Position numbers and translations under genes: made by a program | DNA from: Lycium barbarum | Lineage: Eukaryota; Streptophyta; Magnoliopsida; Solanales; Solanaceae | NCBI RefSeq assembly: GCF_019175385.1 | Contig: NC_083338.1 | Span: 64,636,884-64,700,883 of the forward strand | Direction: 5' to 3' | Length of the DNA: 64,000 nt | The notes under the pieces: model-generated | Databases searched by the model: none | Told to the model about the DNA's origin: nothing | What the model saw: the letters and a program-made list of their open reading frames with translations, nothing else | In this document: positions 49,281 to 59,290 of the stretch, in pieces | How the letters are laid out: each line of letters starts with the position of its first letter | Position numbering within the stretch: the stretch's first letter is position 1

Positions 49281-49673
49281 AGTTCATTCTCGGAGTGTCT
49301 ACAGACTGTGTCTAGTAGATTCCTTCAGCTCCTTCTGTGCGCACCTTATAACTGAACTTATCAACAACATATATACATTCAATCCATTTTCTGAGTGTCT
49401 ACAGACACTCAGATATAGTTCAGATAAAGTGTGAATGTTGCAGATATGATTGAAATGCAGTTAAAGATTGAAAGGGAAAATAAATAGGAAAGTGTAATAG
49501 GTACAGTTTGAGTTGGACATACAAGGTAAGTTCATCATTTTCATACTGTTATTGATATGGGGAGCCCTGTACGGCTATGATATGATATAATATATATGTA
49601 TATGTTGGCCCTGTGAGGCATTGTTGGTATTTCCTGCGTGCAGGTTTTGAGATAGTAAGAAATAGAGAGGAAA
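49281..49673 (+). other. Truncated second interior of J
   Basis: About 110 bases of leader, then a perfect hairpin CTGAGTGTCT-AC-AGACACTCAG at 49391-49412, then a third partial copy of the J direct repeat (about 49468-49673) cut by the K LTR inside GAGAGGAAA. Confidence 0.75.
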
Positions 49674-52457
49674 TGTCACGACCTAGCCTCGTGGGCCATG
49701 ACTAGTGCCCGAGCTGGACACTCGTATACGTACCAGTTAGACATACTCAGACTGACACTATAGTCAATATGGGAATTGACAAGACCCAAAGGTTCACAAC
49801 GTCACATATCATGATAATCTGTCTCCTGAGGACTCCCAACTAATCACAACGTAATAAAATACGCAAGCCGACAAGGCTGCCACTATATATCATTATAATA
49901 CGCAAGCTAACAAGGCTGCCACTACATGTCGATATCATATGCAAGCCGGCAAGGCTGCCACAACAAACAGAAATATCCACAACAAACCATATAGACACAG
50001 CTGATCATAATCCATATACAACCCACACACATGTCTACAGACCTCTAAGAGTATCGATAATGAAATATGACGGGACAGGGCCCCGTCGTACCCCTGGATA
50101 AACATATATATATATATATATCAAAAGATCTGTACCAAAAGTCTAGTCTCCGGACAATGGAGCTCTCCAAGACAGCTGACTGGAAATCCTAAGCTGGAGG
50201 GTCACCAAACCGACTATCTGTACCTGCGGGCATGAAACGCAGCCCCCCCCCCCCCCCCCCCCCCCCGCGCGAAGAAAGGGGGTCAGTACAGAATATGTAC
50301 TGAGTATATAAAGCATGTGATACAGTAAAGAGGATAATAACTGAAATAGAGGTCACAGGAGACAAGTATGACATTCAAAATACCAATACATTTGCCTTAT
50401 GAAATGTAAATCATGCATATCAATATCATATATCATACCCGGCCCATTATGGGACTCGGTGAATAAATTCATCATCATATCATCACATCATCATATCATC
50501 ATATATATATATATATATACCGTACCCGGCCCTCTAGCGAGGGACTCGGTGCACAATGCAGTGAAACTGTGCACGAAAACATACCCGGCCCGGGACTCGG
50601 TGAAAGATATATTGAGGCATGCACGAGCAGAGTAGTGAGCAACCATATGCAAACTAGATTATATTTGAGACTCAACAGAATATTCAAACGAACTATCATT
50701 CGGAAATCAAGACAATAGTCATATCCAGTACCCTTCGAATGTCACTATGGAACATATCAAATAGAACTTCAGAAATCATAGATACGTATCAAGACATAAT
50801 AAAGTAAGTTCTGGGAATCAAGAACATTAGTCGTCCTCGTAGCTCTAAGAATAGGAGCTTCATTGGAGTCATATATACATTGTCTGTTTGTTTCATAAAG
50901 ATCATGCCAAAAAGAAAGAAAGCTTAGCTTTACATACCTTTAACGCTTATTTAAATATCCAACGTCTACATCTCGAGCTCATAGGTCTAAAATTAAGAAA
51001 ACATAAGCCACAGTTAGATCATTCACATCACTTACTAACCAATCCAAGTACGAATGAAACTTAACGAAATTTGTGCAGCATTTCCCCTGAAAACTTAACA
51101 ATCCTCGAGATTCCAATTCAGCCAAACATCAATCAAAATACCAACAACCACAACAACAACAATTTCATATCAAACTAGAATTAAATCCATTCTTAAATCA
51201 CTTCCAAAATAGCCCAATATACATTCGTATACCAATTCTTGTATACACTTCTTTATTTTCGTATATCTATAGTATAAGAACAAACACAACAACAACAACT
51301 ACAGCCAATCCCACGATATTCCAGCCCACAAAACAATTCATAACAACCACCAAACATCCCCAAAATATTGTCACAAAGCAGCCACAAAAATCATATAAAA
51401 ACAGCCCGGTATACGCTTTTTATATGATATATTCATACACTTTATTCTCCCAAATTCAAGAACAGTAACTTGTCAACAACATCAACAATTATTATACATC
51501 ATAACTCAGCTAATTCCATCCATTTAATCCAACTAAAACAGCCCCCGATCCATAAATCTCAATAAAACAACAAACGAATTTATAACGCTATTTTCTCCGT
51601 TCTAATCCGTTAAAACTCTAAATAAAATTATTAACAATGAAAAAGGGACCTTATTCTTACCTTAAGTATGCAGCAACCACGTAAACACTCTTATTCTTGG
51701 CTAATTTTTAGCTCAAATTGAAGGCAACGCAACGTACAACAGTTTTCTCTTCATGAGCTTCGGGATTCGGGGCTCAGATTTCGATCAAAACTTGGTTTTT
51801 CTCTCTAAGGCTTTCCTCCCTCTCTCTATCTATAATTTTCTGGGTCTTCATGGTCTGAAAATGAGGAGGAGAAGGCTGAAATTTCCCTTAAATAACAAGG
51901 GAAATGGGCCTGACCCGGATTGGAATCGGGTTGGGCCCATTTCACTGCCTAGCTTGACCTTTCTGCCTTAAAACGTCCATAACTCTTTATCCTGATGTCA
52001 CATACAGGTCCACGAACTATGGTTGGAAAGGTATTTCGAATATCTACAACTTTAATTTTAGGAGTTTTCCAAAATTCCCAAATAATTATGGGGTTATGGC
52101 CTCCCGAAGTCAGATCACCCGAAAACGTAACTTAAAAACATCTTTTTTGGAGGGCTTACACTTGGATTTGGCTCAAGGGTCCTTCTTGAGTTGTGTTTAA
52201 CTTCACATATATTGTCCATATAACTTATCATATGTCCTTTATAAAAATTCCATCATATGGGCCCCACCTCAGCTTACGGTTACGAGGGCTATATATCTTT
52301 TAACGTATTATTCCAATCATATTGTACGAATTCCAAATATCATACTCATGCTACTACAGTAGAATTTCATTCTTTATACTTGTGATATTTGCTCATCCTA
52401 TAGCTCACATTAAACCGTCTGTAGCCTTAGTAACACGAAATTTTCTGGGGTGTAACA
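49674..52457 (-). repeat. Element K 3' LTR (2784 bp)
   Basis: TGTCACGACCTAGCC...GGGGTGTAACA in plus view. After it only TCC of the polypurine tract remains before L begins, so the LTR belongs to a minus-strand element whose interior is beyond the window. GGAAA (49669-49673) would be the left target duplication. Confidence 0.87.
50224..50303 (-). other. Three-hairpin LTR cassette, element K, with expanded C run
   Basis: SL3 CTGCG/CGCAG and SL1 TCAGTAC/GTACTGA are kept. One arm of SL2 is expanded into 24 consecutive C (50243-50266) followed by GCGCG. The downstream hairpin is at 50069-50087, GACGGG/CCCGTC. Confidence 0.7.
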
Positions 52458-52460
52458 TCC

Positions 52461-52696
52461 TGTCACGACCCAACCCCGTAGGCTGCGACTAGTGTCCGAG
52501 TTGGACACCCGTACGTACCCAATAACCCAAACCAGTATATAAGCAGAGTATATAGATATAGAAGTCGAACGGCGTTATTAACTATCGCAGATAAACAGAT
52601 ATAGCGCGTGGAAGCCGACAAGGCTGTCACAGAATATATCAACCCAAAACATATACACACACAACCCACATGTATGCCTACAGACCTCTACGAATA
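52461..52696 (-). repeat. Element L 3' LTR, left segment
   Basis: Starts TGTCACGACCCAACCCCGTAG and is cut at GAATA (52692-52696) by solo LTR M. Confidence 0.88.
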
Positions 52697-55397
52697 TGTT
52701 ACGTCCGACATTTTTGCTTATTTTAAAAATGCAAGATAAATTGGCTTGTAATGAATAAGGCCACATTTGGACCTTGCTTGATATGAATGGGTAGGTTATG
52801 AGTACGTTGGTGTGAAATTACGGAAGGAGGCCAAGGGCAAAAATTGAAATTTTGGAAACTTGTCCCATGAATTACAATAAATAGCCAAATTGGGCTCGAC
52901 AAAAAAATAATAAAATGAGGCCCAAATGGGAAGGCCCAACCGGCCAAGCAAGGGTCCAAGCCCTTGGATTAATTAATTTCCATGTGGAATTATATAATCA
53001 TATTTATCCTAAGAAGGTTCAAGAGAAACCAAGAACAAAACACAAGCAAAAAAGAGAGAGAGAGTTTCGGGTGGAAGAGGAATGAAAAGAAAAAGAAAGA
53101 AAAAAATTTTTGGAGCCAAATCCTTGATTCAAAAATCCAATTCTTGTGAAATTATTACCAAGTGCAAGACCCTCTACAAGATGGTGTAAGTATTTTGGCA
53201 AGAAAGGGATTTTGTAGCAAGTGGAAAACTTGAAGAAAAGGTGAGAAACAATTCATTTTCTTATGTTATTAAGTTTGGTTTATGTTGTAGTATGTAGAAT
53301 TGAGTAGAGTGTATGGAAATATGGAAGTTTGTAAAGTGGGTATGTTGTTTGAAAGTTGGCCGTGTGTATGCATGAATTGCATGTCCATAATGACTTGAAT
53401 TTTTGTTGAAATCTAGTGTAGTTATGGTAGAAATTGTATTAGAAATGAAAGTGGAATGAATTAGTGAAAGTTGGAGAATATAGTATGTGGCTGTGTGGTG
53501 TGTGTGGATGATGGAGTGTGAATTTAATCTTGTTAGTATGTTAAGTGTGTTATGGTGAAATGAATGGAAAGATAATAATCTTTATTGTCATGGAAAAATG
53601 GTTATTAAGTTGTTGTAGGAAAGCATGCAACTTTGTTATGGTTTATGTAAAGATGGAAATGAAAGTATCAAGAGGCAAATTATGATTAATGTTGATGAAT
53701 TTGGAAGATGGAAATGTAATATGAACTTGTAAGTTGAAGGTTAGGAGAATTGGAAAATTGTGGCTTTGATGGAAAGTTTGTATGTTTGTATATCTTATGT
53801 ATATCTTGTGAGAATGGTATGGTATGCCTCCGCATCATGTTATAATGACCTTGATGGGTGATGAATATCAAAATAATAAGTTTGGTTTGGAAATGTAAGG
53901 TTGAAACGAAAGATGTTTCGTTATGCCGGAAAGATGGCTAGTGATGCCATATTGTGTGTTGTAATGCATGTTGTTGTTATTGATGTGATTTCTGGGTTGT
54001 TGTGTTAATGAATTGAGCCGAGCTAAGTCTCGGGGTCGTCATATATACAGAGGAAATGCTGCCGAAATTTCGGTAGGCAAGTATGTGTTAAGTTGGACTA
54101 TTGAAAAAGTTTGAAACTAACAATTGGTAAACTTGACCATTTCTAGATTTTGGACGAAATTGGAGTGGAAGCCAAGCGAGCGTAAGGCGCAATCGAGGTA
54201 TGTAAAGCCTTCCCCTTTATTCTTAGGCATGTTCTGGATGTAACAGGCTCGGCCGCGAGCCTTAAGTACGACTCCGTTTCTCGGAATTCGAGATGGAAAT
54301 CCGTTCCAATTCCTTCAGTACAATTGAAACCATTTCCTTATAAAATGCCTTCAAAGTGAACTTTTGCACGAAACCTTCCCAAACGGAGTCGGAACACTTC
54401 CAAATGATTATGGATGACCTCATAAGGTCTATTATCAGTAATTTATATATGTCGCCTCGAGTTGGTCCGAGGCGGGCCCACAAGGCCCGATGCCTTCTGT
54501 ATAACCTTAATTACTTAGGTTCTGTCCGATTTTCTCAGAAAACATCTGGACTATATAAGCACATGACTGTATGTATGTATGTATGTGCTATCAGCATTTA
54601 TATAAGCACATGACTCTGTATGATTATATATGATTCTGTATGACTCTGCATGCATAATTCTGTCCGGCACACGTCTGTCTGTCCGTATGTATTTTGATTC
54701 TGTCTGTCCGTATGTATTATGATTCTGTCTGTCAGTCTGGACCATGATTCTGTCTGTCCGTCTGGATTATGACACTGTCCGGTATACTTCCGTCTATCTG
54801 TTCGACTTATGATTCTGTCTATTATATTTCTGTGTTTCTGGTCCAGATTATGATTATGTTTGATACATTTCTGCTTTACATACTCGGTACATTTTTCGTA
54901 CTGACCCCCGGTTCTTCGGGGGCTGCGTTACATGCCCGCAGGTACAGACACACCTGGAGATACACCGCCAGTCTAGGGTTCTGATTCTGCTATTTTGAAG
55001 AGCTCCTTTGATCCGGAGCGAATACTATTGGTATATATCTTCCGACAGCTGTATATTCTGTATGTATGATAATTCTGGGTACGGCGGGGCCCTGTCCCGT
55101 CATCTGATTCTGTATGTCTGTTAGAGGCCTGTAGATATGTATGTGGGTTACGGGTTACAACTGTTCAGGTAGGTGCGTACGATTTTGTGATTCGGCCTGT
55201 TATGTTAGCCTCATCGGCTTATGCAAAAGTTTTAGTATGCATAGGTATATATATTTTCGCGCGCGCTGTATCTGTATTGGCCTGAATCTGTAAACACCTA
55301 TTTGAATTTTCTGTCTAGCACGACGATTTTGTTAGATAGGTACGTATGGGTATCCAGTTAGGATGCCAGTCGCGGCCCACGGGGTTGGGTCGTGACA
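52697..55397 (+). mobile_element. Element M: solo LTR (2701 bp), opposite orientation
   Basis: TGTTACGTCCG...GGTTGGGTCGTGACA with perfect target duplication GAATA (52692-52696 and 55398-55402). It is close to the E LTR in sequence and layout (CCGAAATTTCGG near 54062, TCTGTCTGTCCG repeats, CG-alternating run near 55258). Confidence 0.93.
54884..54941 (+). other. Three-hairpin LTR cassette, element M
   Basis: SL1 TCGGTAC/GTACTGA, SL2 CCCCC/GGGGG, SL3 CTGCG/CGCAG. The downstream hairpin is at 55083-55101. Confidence 0.7.
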
Positions 55398-58160
55398 GAA
55401 TAACAACAGAATCATAGGACGGGACAGGGCTCCGTCATACCCCTGAATAACACATACATGTACAATAGAAAAGTCTGTACCAAAATACGGGCTCCGGACA
55501 AGGGAGCCCTCCAAGACAGCTGAGTAGACGTCCTAAGCGGGCGGATCAGCAAAACGAGCGTCTGTACCTGCGGGCATGAAACGCAGCCCCCGAAGAAAGG
55601 GGGTCAGTACGGAATATGTAAAGCATGGAGTACAGTAAACGAAATCATAACCGGAACAGAAAGTACAGAAAATAAATGCAATGTCCAGAATATCAGAATG
55701 CATACTTACAAAACATAATTAATGCATGCAAAAACATATGCCATATCTGGCCCCAGTATGGGACTCGGTGAACAGAACGTGGTCGCCACCCCGTCACTAG
55801 CGCCACAACACATCATACTCCAGAATAGGGAATATCTCCGTAACATATCATAACATATCAGATGGCCACATCATATCATATCATCAAATGTCAGAATATG
55901 TGTACATGGCACAGCATACTCCACAACCTATGTACATGTTAACCCTGCCCCCTCACATCGGGGCACGGCGAACAATGCAGAGGAATGCGCGTGATAACAT
56001 ATCCTGGCCCGGGCTCAGTGAAGGAAGTATTGGGGCATCCACGAGTAGAGTAGTGAGAAACTAAATGCAATATGAAATATAAAATGTTTACAATGACTCG
56101 AAGGAACCATCCAAACGATAGCTCATAGTACCTGCCTTTCGGGTATCACAGTGGATTGTGTCAAAACAAAACTTCTGGATTTGTTTGTACATATCGGAAC
56201 ATGTCTTAGGACTCAATGGAATAGGTAAACCACTTTCTTTTAATAGTCGGAACGATAGTCAAAAGTTTCCCTCGGATATCGCTTGAAAACAAGTCAAATA
56301 GGGCAATATGAAAAGGTCTCGGTAATTGTGGGCCCACCTCGGTCAAGTCGAGGTGGCGTACGTAAATTATGGACATTAGGCCTTATGGAGTCGTCTGCGA
56401 ACATATCAAGGTAATCCGATTCTATTTGTAAAAGTTACGGACATTTTATGGCACAAAACTCCTTTAGAAACAAAAGTGTTTAAACTATTCTTCATCAAAG
56501 TATAAGGTTCATTATTCAACTACATTGAAATGAATAAGGGTCAAAACTATGCTCGGATTTCTAAGAATGGAGTTTTCCCCAAGACTCGTATCATAGCCTA
56601 TTACGACTAGGACATGCCAAAAGAATGGAAGGTGAGCTTTACATACCTCGTTCACTCCTTAAGATACTCCAAACTCAAGTTCCGGATTCTCCAAGATCTA
56701 CAATATGTCCATAAATACCAACATTAGCTATATGCCCTTATGAATAAAATCTTAAGTTGACACTTTTCTACAGAAATTTGGGCAGCATCTCCCCTGTAAA
56801 TTCAACATCCCCGAGACTTTAACTCGGTCAACATATCAACAACAACACCAACAACAACACCAACAACATCAACAATCGATTTAAAACGCATTCTAACGTA
56901 AATAGTCTTCCTTTCTACATAATGTAACAACTTTCACTCCAACTTCGCACTTTCAAACCAATATCAACGTTTTCATATTCATTTACTAATTCAAGTTCAT
57001 TCAAACATAATTCAAAAACATTTCCAACAATCTACACAATATTTAAACAATTCTACCAAAAGACCATACTCCACCCGAAACTCCCACTTCCAACATGACC
57101 GTTCACAACACATTTTTATCTTCCCAATTCATGAACTACACTAACAATTAACATGTTATCAATGTTATTTCCGAAAAAACAAGAAACGATATAAATCTTA
57201 CATTGGCTTCCCATTCGGCCATAATCATCTCCATATGAATTTACATTGTTAAACTCACATTATCAACGTAGAATCCTTACAACAACAACCAAAACACATA
57301 GACAAAATAGTTGAATCACCACTTCACACACATGTACCCACACGGCCTACACCCAACATTCACAACCTTAACAAAAATCATCAAACTTTCATTTCAAATA
57401 TAGAGTCCACAACAACTACAACTAGAATACTACATAAAATTTAATTCATCTTACCTATACAACATCACATGCACACGACCACATATATACGTACACATCC
57501 ACCATGCAGACTTCCATATTTCCATAAATTCTACCCATTTCTACATACTATATCACAGACAAAGCCTTCATAACATATAAAAAGGGTTTAAATCTTACCT
57601 TTTCTTCCTAAGTTCTTCACTTGGCTAAGGTGCGAAATCGATGAAACGAGCGACCTATCTTCCGAAACAACTACACCATGTTGTAGAGGACCCTTGAATT
57701 AGTAGGAATACCACAAGAAAATAATTTTTGTAAAAATATTTCAAAGAGGTAAATTTCCATGGTCATGGCCGAAAGTTGGCGTGGTCTTTCCCTTTTTTTT
57801 TCTCCAATCTTCTTGATGATTCTATGTGTTAAAGATGACTTAGTCATCTTTTTAATTTACAATTGAAACCCCCACATGGGCCTTGGCCCATTAAGGGGCC
57901 GGCCACCCTTGGCCCTTGGTCCAAGCCCAATTTTTTTCTCTCCTTTTTATCCAAGTCCAATTAGTTCATGACTAATTTTTGTAGTTCGTGAAACTATTTT
58001 TTTCCAAGTTTCCAATTTTGCCCTTAGCCTTCCTCAACATTTCCGCATCAACATTTTCATGCGCAACTTATGTATCAAACAAGATCAAAAATATTGCCTT
58101 ACCTCTTACTAGTCGCAATTATCTCAAATTTTCCGAATGTCCGAAATACGGGGTCTAACA
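55398..58160 (-). repeat. Element L 3' LTR, right segment
   Basis: Continues L from the second GAATA to GGGGTCTAACA. Without M the LTR is about 2.99 kb. It includes CAA-rich sequence near 56835-56870. Confidence 0.88.
55568..55620 (-). other. LTR hairpin cassette, element L, SL1 truncated
   Basis: SL3 CTGCG/CGCAG and SL2 CCCCC/GGGGG are intact. Relative to C, a short deletion removes the distal arm of SL1. The downstream hairpin is at 55418-55436, GACGGA/TCCGTC-type stem. Confidence 0.65.
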
Positions 58161-58196
58161 TCCTCCCCCCCTTTAGAACATTCGTCCTCGAATGTT
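58161..58196 (-). promoter_or_regulatory. Element L polypurine tract and adjoining inverted repeat
   Basis: AAAGGGGGGGAGGA on the element strand, and perfect arms AACATTCG/CGAATGTT around AGGA at 58177-58196. Confidence 0.84.
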
Positions 58197-58273
58197 AAAT
58201 TAGTCTTGTGGGGTCTCATAAGCATTTCGGGGGAGTTTCTTTTTATGGACAGCACATATAATATATTCATCAA

Positions 58274-58432
58274 TCAATATAACCAATTATGAAATTTTAG
58301 ATTACTTGTAGGCACAGGAAACAAGTGAGGATACTTCTTCTTCATCTCCTCTTCAGCTTCCCAGGTCATCTCCTCCCTGTTATTGTTTCGCCACAATACC
58401 TTAATAGAAGCTACATATTTATTGCGCAATCT
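58274..58432 (-). pseudogene. Element L chromodomain end
   Basis: Open frame from the N insertion point to a stop at 58274-58276: VASIKVLWRNNNREEMTWEA, then EEEMKKKYPHLFPVPTSN. Very close to the chromodomain ends of A and G. The rest of L's polyprotein lies beyond N, outside the window. AATCT (58428-58432) would be the target duplication for N. Confidence 0.87.
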
Positions 58433-58834
58433 TGTCACGACCCAACTAGGGGCCGTGACGAGTACCCGATACTTGTACCGAGCACCCCTTATCTATCATG
58501 TATAAACAGAGCCATATTTTTTTTTTTTTTTGAACATTAATGAACATTAACATTAGCAGCGTCATTATGAACATAGACTAGTAAACTTCGTTAACACTTT
58601 ATACAACAGCATTATCATGCCAAACATCATATATCTAGTTGTACCTGACTGACTGTACATAGCTGTCTACGAGCCTCTAGACATAGTATACTTATACATA
58701 GAAAGGGCCGAGTACTATCGTGCCCGAATGTACATATACAAAATAGTACCACTGAAGTGAAGCTCCGGAACAACTGGAGCACTGTAGAGTACTGCTGGTA
58801 AACTCCTAAAGATCAAGTCCACCTGTCTGCTGAC

Positions 58835-58893
58835 CTGCGCGGCATGAAACGCAGCGTCCACAAGAAGGGACGTCAGTACGAATAGTGTACCGA
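58835..58893 (-). other. Three-hairpin LTR cassette, element N
   Basis: SL1 TCGGTAC/GTACTGA, SL2 CGTCC/GGACG, SL3 CTGCG/CGCAG. The fourth hairpin is not convincing in this LTR. Confidence 0.68.
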
Positions 58894-58984
58894 GTATGTA
58901 AGACATGGAAGATAACACAAGCAATAACATAGTGTATGATGAATAACGTCATGGAGTCATAGGACATAGAAAATAGAACTATTA

Positions 58985-59290
58985 TCATGTCATGTATTAT
59001 CATATCGTATCGTATCGTATCATATCTTATCTTGTCTTGTCGTAGCATGTCGCGTTATAGTATATCGTGTCATAGCATAGCATGTTATGGCGTGTCGTGT
59101 CATAGCATAGCGTGTCATAGCATGTCTTACCATAGCATAGCATGTCATAGCGTATCATATCATAGCATAGCTTGTCATATCATGTCATGTCGTGGCATAT
59201 CATAGCATATCATATCGTAGCATAGCATGTCATAGCATATCGTATCATAGCATGTCTGGTCTTGACATAGTAGGTCATATCATAGCGCCG
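58985..59290. repeat. Degenerate short tandem repeats in N LTR
   Basis: About 300 bases built from five-base units such as CATAG, CATGT, CGTAT and CATAT (TCATAGCATAG, TCGTATCGTATC). The homologous part of C and L carries a shorter CATAT run, so this looks like expansion of the same microsatellite. Confidence 0.82.

Larger units (their letters stand above)
44541..49673 (+). mobile_element. Element J: non-coding LTR element with second truncated interior
   Basis: Starts in a leader similar to A's, continues with about 2 kb lacking any gag or pol similarity, then an LTR (46632-49264), a PBS and a short second interior up to the K insertion. The interior-LTR-PBS-interior order resembles array I. 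It fits a large non-autonomous (LARD-like) derivative of family 1. Confidence 0.75.
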
